Assembly: GCF_023546765.1 (NCBI RefSeq) | Contig: NZ_CP097484.1 | Span: forward strand, 5,948,001 to 6,012,000 | Length of the DNA: 64,000 nucleotides | Reading direction: 5' to 3' | Source: Methylobacterium tardum | GTDB taxonomy: Bacteria > Pseudomonadota > Alphaproteobacteria > Rhizobiales > Beijerinckiaceae | Part shown: in pieces, positions 20,117 through 29,989 of the stretch | Layout: each line of letters begins with the position of its first letter | Position numbering within the stretch: position 1 is the first letter of the stretch | Position numbers and translations under genes: made by a program | Notes under the pieces: model-generated | What the model saw: the letters and a program-made list of their open reading frames with translations, nothing else | Told to the model about the DNA's origin: nothing | The model's database searches: none

Positions 20117-20959
20117 ATGAGCCAGCACCCCGCGATCAGCCCCGGTCGCAACGCGGTCGTCACCGGGGCTGCGAGCGGCATCGGGCTTGCCGCCGCGCAG
20201 GCCTTCGCCCGGGCCGGCATGAACGTCTGGCTCGCCGACCTGCCGGGCCAGGCCCTGGACGCGGCCCGGGCCGCCGTCGCCGAACTCGCCGCCGTCGAGG
20301 TGCGCGCCGTGCCCACCGACGTGTCGGACCGGGGCGCCGTGGAGGCCCTGGCGACCGCCGTCGCCAAGGCCGGACCGCCCGCCCTGGTGATGCTGAATGC
20401 CGGGATCGAGGCCGGCGGAAAACTGTTCTCCGACGCCGATACCTGGGCGCGGATTCTTGAGACCAATCTCGGCGGCGTGGTCAACGGCATCCACGCCTTT
20501 GCGCCCGGCATGATCGAGGGCGGCAAGGCCGGAGCGATCATCGTCACCGGCTCGAAGCAGGGCATCACCACGCCGCCGGGCAACGCGCCCTACAACGTCT
20601 CGAAGGCGGGCGTGAAGGCGGTCACCGAGGCGCTCGCCCACGAGTTGCGCAACCGGGAGGGCTGCCACACCACCGCCCACCTGCTGATCCCCGGCTTCGT
20701 CTATACCGGGCTCACCAAGGCCCGCGGCGTCACCGAGAAGCCGGCCGGCGCCTGGACGCCCGAGGAGACCGTGGCGTTCATGCTGGAGCGGCTCGCCGCC
20801 GGCGAATTCTATATCCTCTGCCCCGACAACGAGACCACCCGCGCCCAGGACGCGAAGCGGATCGCCTGGGCGTCCGGCGACATCGTCGAGAACCGGCCCG
20901 CCCTGTCGCGCTGGCATCCGGACTACGCCGAGGCGTTCAAGCGGTACATGGAGGGCTGA
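20117..20959 (+). CDS. Short-chain dehydrogenase/reductase
   Basis: NAD(P)-dependent oxidoreductase of the classical SDR fold, substrate unknown. In 280 residues it has the cofactor motif TGAASGIG (17-24), an Asp at the end of the second strand (WLAD, about 41) that favours NAD over NADP, LNAG (93-96), catalytic Ser about 146, and YNVSK (Tyr 159, Lys 163). The C-terminal extension after residue 240 (NETTRAQDAKRIAWASGD) is longer than the minimal SDR. It diverges from the GH10 gene; a family B half-repeat follows. Confidence 0.9.
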   Translation: MSQHPAISPGRNAVVTGAASGIGLAAAQAFARAGMNVWLADLPGQALDAARAAVAELAAVEVRAVPTDVSDRGAVEALATAVAKAGPPALVMLNAGIEAGGKLFSDADTWARILETNLGGVVNGIHAFAPGMIEGGKAGAIIVTGSKQGITTPPGNAPYNVSKAGVKAVTEALAHELRNREGCHTTAHLLIPGFVYTGLTKARGVTEKPAGAWTPEETVAFMLERLAAGEFYILCPDNETTRAQDAKRIAWASGDIVENRPALSRWHPDYAEAFKRYMEG

Positions 20960-20976
20960 CCCAATCGGCCTCGCGC

Positions 20977-21010
20977 TGCCCTGGGTCACTTCGCTTCGCT
21001 CGCGAAGACC
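20977..21010. repeat. Family B repeat, half copy B2
   Basis: Only the right arm is present: CTGCCCTGGGTCACTTCGC followed by TTCGCTCGCGAAGACC. The matching left arm is not found in the 30 bases upstream, so this is a solitary half-element between the SDR gene and zwf. Confidence 0.7.
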
Positions 21011-21169
21011 GAGCGTGACGCGATCGGGTCGCCCGGACCTGTCGCGGCCGCGCCCCGGCCCGGGCAGCGCAGGCCTGCGCCCCTCGTCTGGCGAAGCCCT
21101 TGCACACGGGCTAGGTCAGTGCGACGCAGCCGCCGCACGAGACCAGCGCACGACAACCGGGAGCCGCCC

Positions 21170-22642
21170 TTGGCCACGATCATCCCCGTCGCTTCCTTCG
21201 ACTGCGTCGTGTTCGGCGCGACCGGCGATCTGACTGCGCGGAAGCTGCTGCCGGCGCTGTTCTACCGCTTCCGCGACGGCCAGATTCCCGAGACGAGCCG
21301 AATCATCGGCGCCTCGCGGTCGGAACTGTCCCTCGACGCCTTCCGCGAGCACGCCCGCGACGCCCTCAAGCGATTCGTGCCGGCCGCCGACCTGACCGAC
21401 GACATGCTCCACCGCTTCCTCGATCACGTCGACTACGTCGCGGTCGACGGTGCCGGCGACAGCGGCTGGACCGACCTCGTGGCCAAGCTCGACGAGCGGC
21501 CCGACCAAGTCCGGCCCTACTACCTCGCCACCTCGCCCGACCTCTACGGCTCGATCTGCCGCAACCTCGCCGCCCACGGGCTCGTCGGCGAGAAGTCCCG
21601 CGTCGTGCTGGAGAAGCCGATCGGCAAGGACCTCAAATCGGCCCGGGCGATCAACGACGCGGTCGGTGAGGTCTTCCCAGAATCTCAGATCTTCCGGATC
21701 GACCACTATCTCGGCAAGGAGACGGTCCAGAACCTGCTCTCGCTCCGCTTCGCCAACACGATCTTCGAGCGGCTCTGGACCTCGGACGTGATCGACCACG
21801 TCCAGATCACCGTCGCCGAGACGGTGGGGGTCGAGGGCCGGGCCGGCTATTACGACACGTCGGGCGCGATGCGCGACATGCTGCAGAACCACATCCTGCA
21901 GCTGCTCTGCCTCACCGCCATGGAGAGCCCGCTCAATCTTGAGGCGAACTCGGTCCGCGACGAGAAGCTGAAGGTGCTGCGCGCCCTCAAGCCGATCACG
22001 GCCCACGACGTGCAGGCGGTCACGGTGCGCGGCCAGTACGTGGCGGGCGCCGTCGACGGCAAGCCGGTCGAGGGCTACCTCGCCGAACTTGGCCACGAGA
22101 GCCGGACAGAGACCTTCGTGGCCATGAAGGTCGAGATCCAGTCGGGGCGCTGGGCCGGCGTGCCGTTCTACCTGCGCACCGGCAAGCGCCTGCCCCAGAA
22201 GCTCTCCGAGATCGTGGTGCAGTTCCGGGCCTCGCCGTTCTCGATCTTCCCCGAGGAGGCCTTCGGCCGTGAGCCGAACCGGCTGGTGATCCGCCTGCAG
22301 CCGCAGGAGGGCATGAAGCTCGAAGTGATGACCAAGGATCCCGGTCCCGGCGGCCTGCGCCTGCGCCCGACCGACCTCGACATCTCCTTCGAGGAGACCT
22401 TCAAGCAGCGCTACCCCGACGCCTACGAGCGCCTGCTGATGGACGTGGTCCGCGGCAACGCCACCCTGTTCATGCGCCGCGACGAGGTCGAGGCCGCCTG
22501 GGCCTGGGCCGACGGCGTGCTCAAGGCCTGGGCCGACCGGCCCGAGGCGCCGCGGCCCTACCCGGCCGGGAGCTGGGGGCCAACCGCCGCCATCGCGCTG
22601 ATCGAGCGCGACGGCCGGACATGGCATGAAGAATTGCGGTAA
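21170..22642 (+). CDS. zwf: Glucose-6-phosphate 1-dehydrogenase
   Basis: Oxidises glucose-6-phosphate to 6-phosphogluconolactone with NADP reduction, the entry to the oxidative pentose phosphate and Entner-Doudoroff routes. The protein has VVFGATGDLTARKL near the N-terminus, the substrate site RIDHYLGKE, and an uninterrupted C-terminal domain. I choose the TTG at 21170 behind a GGGAG site (490 residues, family length); an ATG 17 codons upstream adds an unconserved Arg-rich leader. The gene stands alone; no pgl or edd lies nearby. Confidence 0.95.
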   Translation: MATIIPVASFDCVVFGATGDLTARKLLPALFYRFRDGQIPETSRIIGASRSELSLDAFREHARDALKRFVPAADLTDDMLHRFLDHVDYVAVDGAGDSGWTDLVAKLDERPDQVRPYYLATSPDLYGSICRNLAAHGLVGEKSRVVLEKPIGKDLKSARAINDAVGEVFPESQIFRIDHYLGKETVQNLLSLRFANTIFERLWTSDVIDHVQITVAETVGVEGRAGYYDTSGAMRDMLQNHILQLLCLTAMESPLNLEANSVRDEKLKVLRALKPITAHDVQAVTVRGQYVAGAVDGKPVEGYLAELGHESRTETFVAMKVEIQSGRWAGVPFYLRTGKRLPQKLSEIVVQFRASPFSIFPEEAFGREPNRLVIRLQPQEGMKLEVMTKDPGPGGLRLRPTDLDISFEETFKQRYPDAYERLLMDVVRGNATLFMRRDEVEAAWAWADGVLKAWADRPEAPRPYPAGSWGPTAAIALIERDGRTWHEELR

Positions 22643-22763
22643 CGACGCGCGCCGGTTTACGGCCAAGCTGCCTTGATGCGGTCAAGCCAGATGTGAACAC
22701 TGTCTGTGCCGCCGATCACCGCCCCACAAGAGGGCGGATACGGTATGCACGAGGGATCATCAC

Positions 22764-22964
22764 ATGCTGGCCACTCATCAGGACGCGGCCGCGCAGGCCG
22801 AGCGCCGTCTGGAGCGATCGGTCGCCGCCGCCCTGCGCGTCATCGCCGCCGCCCATGTCGAGCGGCAGGCGCCGCCGATCTCCGCCGCGCGCCGCCGCCT
22901 GAGCGAGGTCTACGGCGCCACCCGTCTCGCACGTCGCCTGGAGCAGGAACGCCGGACTGCCTGA
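22764..22964 (+). CDS. Small helical protein, unknown function
   Basis: 66-residue protein I do not recognise. It starts at an ATG behind a good GAGGGA site and looks wholly alpha-helical, rich in Ala, Arg and Glu (AQAERRLERSVAAALRVIAA, then RRRLSEVYGATRLARRLEQE). No signal peptide, cysteine or membrane segment. It sits alone between zwf and opgD. Codon choice fits a real gene, but its short length keeps the call modest. Confidence 0.5.
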   Translation: MLATHQDAAAQAERRLERSVAAALRVIAAAHVERQAPPISAARRRLSEVYGATRLARRLEQERRTA

Positions 22965-23070
22965 ATGCGCCCGGCCCGGATCATCCGCGCGCGCTTGAGG
23001 CAATCCCGGACCGCGCCCGCCTTGCCATCCTGCGCCTGCTAGAGTCGCCTCGCTGCACGCGCGGACGGGC

Positions 23071-24795
23071 TCACACGGCGGCGTCCCAGGTCTCGCTGAG
23101 GGGCGTCGTCCCACGGGCAAGCCGGGCGCGCAACACGACATCGCTCGTCGGCATCGGGTCCGGCGGGCGCCACTCGACGTAGATCCGCCATCCGCCCGTC
23201 TGCGGCACGAAATTGGCCACCGGCTCGTGCATCGTGCCGGCGCTGGCCGAGACCTCCGCGGTGATGTCGTCGTCGGTGCCCTTCGGCAGGCCGGGACCCT
23301 CGAAATCGATCACGCAGAGCCGCCGCTGCGGGCTCGGCGGGTTGGTCGGGCGCAGGCGTTCCGCCGATCCGAAACGCGTGGAGGTGACCCTGGCGAGGGC
23401 GGTCTCGGGGATGGCCGCCACGGGCTCCGCTCCGACCGTGGTCAGGCCGTAGGCGAGCCGCACCGGGGTGCCGGGCTGCGCCGGAGCCGCCGGCACGAAG
23501 GCCGCGACGATGTTGTCGGCGTATTCCTCGCCGGAAGGGATCTCGTAGAGCTGCACCGCGCCCTCTGCGAAAGCGCAGCCCGCGTGATCGGGCGCGACCC
23601 ACAGGCCGGGCCGTGCCTCCTGGCGCGCCTCCACGTCGAGATAGGCCTCAAACCGTCGCTCGCGCTGCAGCAGCCCGAAACCCGCCAGCGGCTTGGCCGC
23701 GAAGGCGGAGATCTGCGGCTGGCTGCGACCGTTGACCAGTGGCCGCCAGAGGCGATCGACCCGCGCTGGATCGCTCCCGGCTGCGACGCACAGCCCGTCG
23801 GAATCGTGCACCTGCGGCCGGAAGTCGTCGAACGGCGTCGCGCCCCGGGCGCCGGGTCCGTTCTGGCCGTGCAGGAACATGCTGGTGAGCGGCGCCACGC
23901 CGAGCTTCGCGAGCGTCCGACGCGGATGGAGCGCCGCGGTGACGGCGATCCGGGCTGGGTCACCGGGTGTGATCTCGAACCGGTAGGCGCCGGCCACGCT
24001 CGGGCTGTCGAGGAGCGACATCACCGTCAGGCTGCGGGCCTCGGGCTCCGGCTCGCAGATCCAGTGGGCGATGAAGTCCGGGAATTCCTCGCCCTCCGGG
24101 GCACCCGTGCCGATCGCGAGCCCGCGGGCGGAGAGGCCGTATTCCTGGTTCGCCGCCCGTAGCCGGAAATAGGAGGCGCCGAGGAAGACAAGGAATTCCT
24201 CCTGGAAGCCCTTGGGGCGCCACGAGGGCGTGTCCGGGAACGCGTAGTGCAGGCGGAAGCCCGCGAAGCCGAGATCCGGCGCGAAGGTCTGCCCGGCCAG
24301 CGTCGGGCCGAGGTCGAACAGGCGGCTCTCGTAGGGGATCCGGTGCGCCGGCCCGCGCCGCGGCTGGAGATAGAGGTCTACGCGCTTGCGCTGCAGGAAG
24401 CCGCGGTGGAAGAACTGCGCGCTGAAGTTGTTGCCGAGGCGCAGGCCCTCGTCCGGCCGGAACCTGATGGCCCGGTAGCGGTCGTAATCCAGGCCTGCGA
24501 GCGCCGCCGGCAGGTCCTCGGGCGGTGCGGCGTAGGGGGCGGAGGCCAAGCGCGCCGCCTGATCCGACAGCGTTTCGAACGTCATCGGGCCGTCCTGCGG
24601 CGGAAGCGCCGACCCGGCCCACGTTCTGGACCCATTCAGATCGGCCGCGCTAGGTAGAACCGTGCCGGCAGCCGCGGTCAGGACTGTTCCTAGAACGCGG
24701 CGCCGGGAGGGGGGATTGATCCGTTCGGCTTCCGGCCGCCTGCGCGGCCGGGTCGGCTCCGTGTCCTCACCCCGCACATCGGTATCCACGGTCAT
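23071..24795 (-). CDS. opgD: Periplasmic glucan biosynthesis protein, OpgD/OpgG family
   Basis: Periplasmic protein for making or branching osmoregulated periplasmic glucans. From the ATG at 24795 it has 574 residues, with a twin-arginine signal (PPSRRRVLGTVLTAAAG, about 28-44), as in OpgD rather than Sec-exported OpgG. The mature part follows the MdoG pattern: FRPDEGLRLGNNFSAQFFHRG, RLFDLG, FPGFRLHYAF-like region, SYFRLRAANQEYGLSARGLAI, and an Ig-like C-terminal domain. The frame is open further upstream, but that part runs through the divergent opgH start region. It is head to head with opgH, 61 bases apart, as expected for a paired system. Confidence 0.88.
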   Translation of the reverse strand: MTVDTDVRGEDTEPTRPRRRPEAERINPPSRRRVLGTVLTAAAGTVLPSAADLNGSRTWAGSALPPQDGPMTFETLSDQAARLASAPYAAPPEDLPAALAGLDYDRYRAIRFRPDEGLRLGNNFSAQFFHRGFLQRKRVDLYLQPRRGPAHRIPYESRLFDLGPTLAGQTFAPDLGFAGFRLHYAFPDTPSWRPKGFQEEFLVFLGASYFRLRAANQEYGLSARGLAIGTGAPEGEEFPDFIAHWICEPEPEARSLTVMSLLDSPSVAGAYRFEITPGDPARIAVTAALHPRRTLAKLGVAPLTSMFLHGQNGPGARGATPFDDFRPQVHDSDGLCVAAGSDPARVDRLWRPLVNGRSQPQISAFAAKPLAGFGLLQRERRFEAYLDVEARQEARPGLWVAPDHAGCAFAEGAVQLYEIPSGEEYADNIVAAFVPAAPAQPGTPVRLAYGLTTVGAEPVAAIPETALARVTSTRFGSAERLRPTNPPSPQRRLCVIDFEGPGLPKGTDDDITAEVSASAGTMHEPVANFVPQTGGWRIYVEWRPPDPMPTSDVVLRARLARGTTPLSETWDAAV

Positions 24796-24856
24796 CGGTT
24801 CTCGGCTCCAGACGGCCGGGCGGCCGGCAGCCTTCCACGGTCGAGTTCCTCGCGCC

Positions 24857-26786
24857 ATGTCCCCACGCGTCACCTCCTCTGCCGAGCGACCGCATCGGAA
24901 CGCAGGCTCGGTCACATCCGATCCGTCGACCGCAATCCCCCAGCACGAGGTCTGGACGGGTACGCGACCGGCGCGCGCACTCCGGGCTCGCCGCCTCGCC
25001 CTGGCGATCCCGAGCCTCGTCACGGCCGGCGGTCTCGCGTGGCTTGCCGCGCTCGCCTATCCGGCGGGTGTCAGCCCGCTCGCCTGGGCGGTGCTGGTGC
25101 TGTTCAGCCTTGTCATGGGCTGGCAGGCCTTCGTCGCCTGCCAATACGCCTACGGGCTCATCGCCGGCTTCCTGGGCGATCGGGCCAAGTCGGTGCTGGA
25201 GCGCCGCTCCGAGCAGGCCGAGGCCACGATCGCGGGCGCCGGACGCGCCGCCGCCGTGGTGGCGATCCACGCCGAGGACGCGGTGGCGGTGTTCGCCCGC
25301 CTGCGGGTGATGGCGCGCTCGCTGGCCCGCGCCGACGTGCAGGACATCGACATCTTCGTTCTCTCCGACACGCGGGACGGCGCGATCGCCGCCGTCGAGG
25401 AGCACGAATTCGCCCGCATCCAGGCCTGGGCAGCCGCCGACCCGGCGCTGCCGCGGATCCGCTACCGGCGCCGGACCGAGAATGTCGGCCGCAAGGCCGG
25501 CAACATCGGCGAGTTCTGCCGCAGCTACGGCGCCGAGTACGCCTTCATGATCGTCCTCGACGCGGACAGCCTGATGACGGGCGCGGCGATGACCCGGCTC
25601 GTGCGGCTGATGCAGGAGAGCCCGCGCACCGGCCTGATCCAGACCGTCTCGTACGCGGCGGGCCGGGACACGCTCTTCGCCCGCATCCAGCAATTCGCCG
25701 TTCGCCTCTACGCGCCGCTGGCGCTGCGCTGCCTGGAGACCGCAGGGGCCGGAGGGCAGCTACTGGGGCCACAACGCGATCCTACGGATCGAGGCCTTCG
25801 CGGCGAACGCGCAGCTTCCCAAACTCCCGGGCCGGGAGCCGCTCGGCGGCGAGATCCTGTGCCACGACATCGTCGAGGGCGCCCTGATGGTCCGCGCCGG
25901 CTGGGAGGTGCGGTTGCTGCCCGAGATGGGCGGGACCTGGGAGGAGATGCCCACGAACCTCGTCGACCTGCTCGGCCGCGAGCGTCGCTGGTGCCAGGGC
26001 AACCTCCAGCACCTGCGGGTGCTGCCCTGGACGGGGCTGCGCGCCGCGAGCCGCTGGCACCTCCTCGTCGGCATCCTCTCCTACGGGGTGCTGCCCCTCT
26101 GGATCGCATTCGTCGGGCTGGCCGCCTGGCAGGCTGCGCGGACCGGCGATCTCGGCCTGCTGGCCTACGGCCTGACCGGGCAGGGGGCGGCGGCCCATGC
26201 GCTGGCGATCCTCAGCATCGCCGTGCTGGCGCTGCCGAAGCTCCTGAGCCTCGGCCATGTCCTGGCGGCGCCGGAGCGTCGGGCGGCCTTCGGCGGCACC
26301 CGGGCGCTGCTCGCGAGCGCCGCCCTGGAGCAGGCCGTGTGGGTAGTCCTGTGGCCGGTCCTGACCCTGTTCACCGCCAGCGCCGTGGTCTCGACCTTCC
26401 TTGGCCGGGTGGTGCGCTGGGAGACGCAGGATCGGGATGACCGGCAGGTCTCCTGGTCGGAGGCTTTCCGGCTCCAGGCCGATGCCGTGGTGGTCGGCGC
26501 GCTGATGATCTTCGCCCTGGTCCTCGTCGGGAGCCTTTGGCTCGCCCTGTGGTTGGCGCCCGTGGCCCTGGCGCTGCTCACGAGCCCGGCCCAGAGCGTC
26601 TGGACGAGTCGGGCCGATCTCGGCCGCGCCGCCCGGGCGCGGGGCCTGTTCCTGACCGCCGACGACACCGCGCAGGCGCCGGAACTCGCCGAACTCGCCC
26701 AGCTGCGCGGCCTGCCCGCCGCGCCGGCCCCGCTCCGCCCGGCTCCGCGCGAGCCGGCCATCTGGCTCGCTGCCGACGAGGCCTGA
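24857..26786 (+). pseudogene. opgH: Glucan glucosyltransferase OpgH, reading frame broken in the middle
   Basis: Inner-membrane glycosyltransferase that makes the beta-glucan backbone from UDP-glucose; works with OpgD/G. The first part (from the ATG at 24857) has two membrane helices and the GT2 domain with IFVLSDTRD, RKAGNIGEF and the DADS motif. After CLETAG at about 25741 the frame is lost. A second frame restores it with EGSYWGHNA, LGGEILCHDIVEGALM, GGTWEEMPTNL, RRWCQGNLQHLRVL and six or so more membrane helices up to 26786. Either two bases (giving TWQGPEGSYW) are missing at about 25742, or one extra G is present in GGGG. Restored length is about 643 residues, normal for the family. Confidence 0.88.
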
Positions 26787-26800
26787 CGCGGCCTCGAGGC

Positions 26801-26822
26801 GCCCGCGGAACCCGCCGCGGGC
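26801..26822 (+). terminator. Weak hairpin after opgH
   Basis: GCCCGCGG and CCGCGGGC form an eight-base-pair stem with a six-base loop, 14 bases past the opgH stop. There is no T-tract, so termination is only a guess. Confidence 0.3.
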
Positions 26823-27046
26823 ACGGGTCGCGAACGCCGCGACTTATGCCGTTCATCCCCGCTCTTACGGCCAAGCTGCCACAGTGTTGCCATCGAGTCA
26901 CGGGCGGGCGGAACCGCCTGGATCGGGCGGTTTCAGGCTTGGATTTGAGGCGCGAGCGTTTACCCCTTGGCGAGGATCGGCACGGCATCGTGCCCCGGTA
27001 TTCGCCGCGTTCCCGCCATAGTCCGCGCCTGCCCCGAGAGGCTTTG

Positions 27047-27712
27047 ATGCGTCGTTTTCTCCCCGCCCTGATCGGGCTTTTCGGCGCGGCCGCGTGCGCC
27101 GCGCCGGCTCTGGCCTACGAGATCGACCCGCTGACCCGCCAGCCGCTGAACGACGCGCTCACCGTGCGGGTGCGCCCGCAGGCCGTCGAGACCGTCGCGG
27201 TGCCGGTGGCCAACGCCTCGCTCAACCCCGCCGACCCGCTGAGCGCCGACGCCGCGGTGCCGCAGATGTCGGCGATCCCGCGGGAGACCGTGGCGTATAA
27301 CGGCCCCTACGGCGCCGGCACGATCGTCGTGTCGACGGCCGAGCGGCGGCTCTACTACGTGCTGGGGGGCGGTCAGGCCCTCCGTTACGGCGTCGGCGTC
27401 GGCCGTCCGGGCTTCACCTGGGGCGGCGTGCAGACCATCACGATGAAGCGCGAGTGGCCGGATTGGCGCCCGCCGGCGACCATGCTGAAGCGCCGGCCCG
27501 ACCTGCCGCGCTACATGAAGGGCGGTCTCGAGAACCCGCTCGGCGCCCGCGCCATGTATCTCGGCGGCTCGATCTACCGGATCCACGGCTCCAACGAGCC
27601 GGAGACGATCGGCACCGCCGTCTCCTCGGGCTGCATCCGCATGACCAACGAGGACGTGATGGACCTCTACACCCACGCCAAGGTGGGCACGAGAGTCATC
27701 GTCCAGCGCTGA
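27047..27712 (+). CDS. Short L,D-transpeptidase (ErfK/YbiS/YkuD family)
   Basis: Periplasmic enzyme of 221 residues that cross-links peptidoglycan or anchors proteins to it. It has a signal peptide to about residue 24 (LIGLFGAAACAAPALA), a non-conserved linker to about 80, then the YkuD domain: STAERRLYYVL, GVGRPGFTWGG, IYRIHGSNEP and the catalytic SSGCIRM. The start is the ATG at 27047. Unlike the 549-residue paralogue at 15651 it has no peptidoglycan-binding domain; this short form is common in many copies in Methylobacterium and Bradyrhizobium. Confidence 0.93.
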   Translation: MRRFLPALIGLFGAAACAAPALAYEIDPLTRQPLNDALTVRVRPQAVETVAVPVANASLNPADPLSADAAVPQMSAIPRETVAYNGPYGAGTIVVSTAERRLYYVLGGGQALRYGVGVGRPGFTWGGVQTITMKREWPDWRPPATMLKRRPDLPRYMKGGLENPLGARAMYLGGSIYRIHGSNEPETIGTAVSSGCIRMTNEDVMDLYTHAKVGTRVIVQR

Positions 27713-27734
27713 TTTTTTCGGGGCTTTTCGGGGG

Positions 27735-27758
27735 AGGGCCGGCCGCGAGGTCGGCCCT
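27735..27758. terminator. Hairpin between convergent genes
   Basis: AGGGCCG (27735-27741) pairs with CGGCCCT (27752-27758). It lies between the ends of the L,D-transpeptidase gene (27712) and the cupin gene (27766) and could serve as a shared terminator, although the T-richness on either side is slight. Confidence 0.4.
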
Positions 27759-27765
27759 TCTGCGT

Positions 27766-28092
27766 TCAGGCCGCCGGCAGGGTCACCAGCGCGTCCGGGC
27801 GCTTCACCTCGATCTCGATGAACGCGATCGGGTGGTCTGACCCGTTCATCACGTCGTGCCGGATGCCCGCGGGACGCATGTAGGATTGCCCGGCCGCGAG
27901 CGCCGTCTCACTGACCGCCGCACCGTCATGGACGCGCAAAATCCCGTCCACCAGCATCACCACGAAATACGGCCAGCCGTGCTCGTGCCATCCGGTCACG
28001 CCGCCGGGCGGGAAGTCCCAGCGCGTGATGCGCACGGTGGCGTCGTCTTGCTGAATCGTGGGCGTAGCCGGGATGGTGCAGGCGAAGGCCAT
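27766..28092 (-). CDS. Small cupin-domain protein
   Basis: Cytoplasmic single-domain cupin of 108 residues. A beta-barrel with the metal-binding pattern HEHGWPYFVV (about 37-46) and HDVMNG (about 79-84) is visible, including the Gly-Pro-type turns. The substrate is unknown; such proteins range from sugar isomerases to sensors. Family B copy B3 lies just upstream, so it is probably a single-gene unit. Confidence 0.82.
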   Translation of the reverse strand: MAFACTIPATPTIQQDDATVRITRWDFPPGGVTGWHEHGWPYFVVMLVDGILRVHDGAAVSETALAAGQSYMRPAGIRHDVMNGSDHPIAFIEIEVKRPDALVTLPAA

Positions 28093-28185
28093 GGGGTCTC
28101 CAGAGATGGCGAGCGATCGGACGAGGCACGCGTCTCATACGATGCAAGCCTCCGGCCTCCTCGGCGGAACAGCTCAACACGCCCT

Positions 28186-28272
28186 CATTGCGCGCGCAGC
28201 GAGGCGGCCCAGTAATCCGCGATGGCGAGCCGTGGCGCCGCCCTGGATTGCTTCGCTCCGTTCGCGAAGATG
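28186..28272. repeat. Family B palindromic intergenic repeat, copy B3
   Basis: A diverged copy: left arm TCATTGCGCGCGCAGCGAGG and CGGCCCAGTAATCC; right arm CCCTGGATTGCTTCGCTCC and GTTCGCGAAGATG. Located between the cupin gene and the DUF971 gene. Confidence 0.75.
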
Positions 28273-28316
28273 TCGACGCCCGATGCCAGAATCCGCACCG
28301 AACAGAGCGGCTGCCC

Positions 28317-28748
28317 TCAGTGGCACCCGCAGGAACCCGACCCGCAGCCCCCGCCGCTCCCGCCGCCCTTCACCGGCGCCTGCCGCGCCGTGTCACGGTC
28401 GAGGCCGCGCTCGGCGAGTTCGCTGAGATAGGTCTGCCAGCGGCTCTCGTACTCGCGGCCGAGCGTATGCAGGTAGCCCCAGCCGTAGATGCCGGTGTCG
28501 TGCATGTCGTCGAAGCCGAGCTTCACCGCGTAGTTGCCGACCGGCTCCACCGCCAGGATCGCCACGGACCGCTTGCCACCGATCACCTTGCGCTCCAGCG
28601 GCGAGTGCCCCTGCACCTCGGCGGACGGGCTCGACACCCGCAGGTACTCGGCCGGCAGGGCGTAGCGCGCCCCGTCCTCGAAGGCGACGTTGAGACTCCG
28701 CCGGTCGGCCGACAGGCGGATCTCGGTCGGCCACAGATCCTCGGTCAC
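28317..28748 (-). CDS. DUF971 (GBBH-like N-terminal domain) protein with Cys-rich tail
   Basis: 143-residue protein. Residues 1-95 form the DUF971 domain also found at the N-terminus of gamma-butyrobetaine hydroxylase ([60 protein letters not shown]). The tail is Gly/Ser-rich with a cluster of Cys and a final His (CGSGSCGCH), which might bind metal. It sits head to head with moaA (80 bases apart). A role near molybdenum cofactor or Fe-S metabolism is suggested only by that position. Confidence 0.87.
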   Translation of the reverse strand: MTEDLWPTEIRLSADRRSLNVAFEDGARYALPAEYLRVSSPSAEVQGHSPLERKVIGGKRSVAILAVEPVGNYAVKLGFDDMHDTGIYGWGYLHTLGREYESRWQTYLSELAERGLDRDTARQAPVKGGGSGGGCGSGSCGCH

Positions 28749-28828
28749 GGGTCACACTCCTACGCAATCTGGGGCTGCGGCGCGGGACCTGCTTGCCCGC
28801 GACCGTTTGGGGCATCATATGCCGGACA

Positions 28829-29880
28829 ATGCTCGATGACAGCTCCCTGACGCCGCAGACGTCCGCTCTCGGCGCGCCCACCGGGCCCGCGCCGCTGATC
28901 GACCCGTTCCAGCGGGCGATCTCGTATCTGCGCATCTCGGTGACAGATCGCTGCGACCTGCGCTGCGCCTACTGTATGTCCGAGCACATGCAGTTCCTGC
29001 CCAAGCGCGACCTGCTGACCCTGGAGGAGCTGGACCGCCTCTGTGGCGTGTTCATCGCCCGCGGCGTGCGCAAGCTCCGGATCACCGGCGGCGAGCCGCT
29101 GGTCCGCCGGGACATCATGCACCTGTTCCGCCGGCTCTCGCGCCACCTCGATTCAGGGGCGCTGGAGGAGCTGACGCTCACCACCAACGGCACGCAGCTC
29201 ACGCGCTACGCCGACGAGCTGGCGAGCCTCGGCGTGCGCCGGATCAACGTCTCGCTCGACACCCTCGACCCGGACAAGTTCCACGAGATCACCCGCCGCG
29301 GCGACCTCAAGGTGGTGCTCGACGGCATCGCGGCGGCGCGGGCTGCCGGGATGAAGGTGAAGATCAACGCGGTGGCGCTCCGCGACGTCAACGCCGACGA
29401 GATTCCCGACATGATCGCCTGGGCCCACGGCCTCGGCATGGACATGACGCTGATCGAGGTCATGCCGCTGGGCGAGATCGAGGCGGACCGGACCGACCAG
29501 TTCCTGCCGCTGTCGGTGGCGCGGCAGCGCCTGGAGACCCGCTACACCCTCACGCCGCTGCCCGACCGCACCGGCGGCCCGGCGCGGTACGTGCGCGTCG
29601 AGGAGACCGGCGGGAAGCTCGGCTTCATCACGCCGCTGACCCATAATTTCTGCGAGAGCTGCAACCGCGTGCGCCTGACCTGCACGGGCCAGCTCTACAT
29701 GTGCCTGGGCCAGGAGGATTCGGCCGATCTCCGGGCGGTCCTGCGCGCCTCTCAGGACGATTCGGTGCTGGCCCAGGCGGTCGTCGAGGCGATCACCCGC
29801 AAGCCCAAGGGCCACGACTTCGTCATCGAGCGCCAGCGCCCGGCCGCCGTGCCGCGGCACATGAGCGTGACGGGGGGTAA
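28829..29880 (+). CDS. moaA: GTP 3',8-cyclase MoaA, natural stop displaced by one base
   Basis: Radical-SAM enzyme that, with MoaC, converts GTP to cyclic pyranopterin monophosphate in molybdenum cofactor synthesis. The N-terminal cluster CDLRCAYC and C-terminal cluster [18 protein letters not shown] are intact, as is GGEPLVRRD. The start is the ATG at 28829. The conserved C-terminus RHMSVTGG is reached at 29877, but the TAA at 29878-29880 is out of frame because the preceding run has six G (29872-29877). One more G would read acg-ggg-ggg-taa and give 350 residues. As written the frame continues through repeat B4 and antisense to radA up to 31201. Coordinates here mark the inferred natural end. 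Confidence 0.95.
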
Positions 29881-29890
29881 AAGCCTCAGC

Positions 29891-29983
29891 CGTCTTTGCG
29901 AGCGCAACGAAGCAATCCAGGGCGGCGGGCGTTGCCAGAAGGTGGCGTGTCCCTGGGTTGCTTCGCTGCGCTCGCAAAGACGG
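29891..29983. repeat. Family B palindromic intergenic repeat, copy B4
   Basis: The best copy: CGTCTTTGCGAGCGCAACG and AAGCAATCCAGGG on the left, CCCTGGGTTGCTTCGCTGC and GCTCGCAAAGACGG on the right, so the ends pair almost perfectly. It fills the gap between convergent moaA and radA and could act as a two-way terminator. Confidence 0.9.
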
Positions 29984-29989
29984 AGGCGC

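Noticed and set aside
21116..22666. 516-codon open frame opposite zwf
   Set aside because: It is antisense to a well-conserved gene, with no motif and Val/Arg/Glu/Gly-rich mirror composition.
22965..23070. Possible ArsR-like N-terminus (reading RARLAILRLLE)
   Set aside because: The stretch is too short, has a stop within it and no start or remaining domain.
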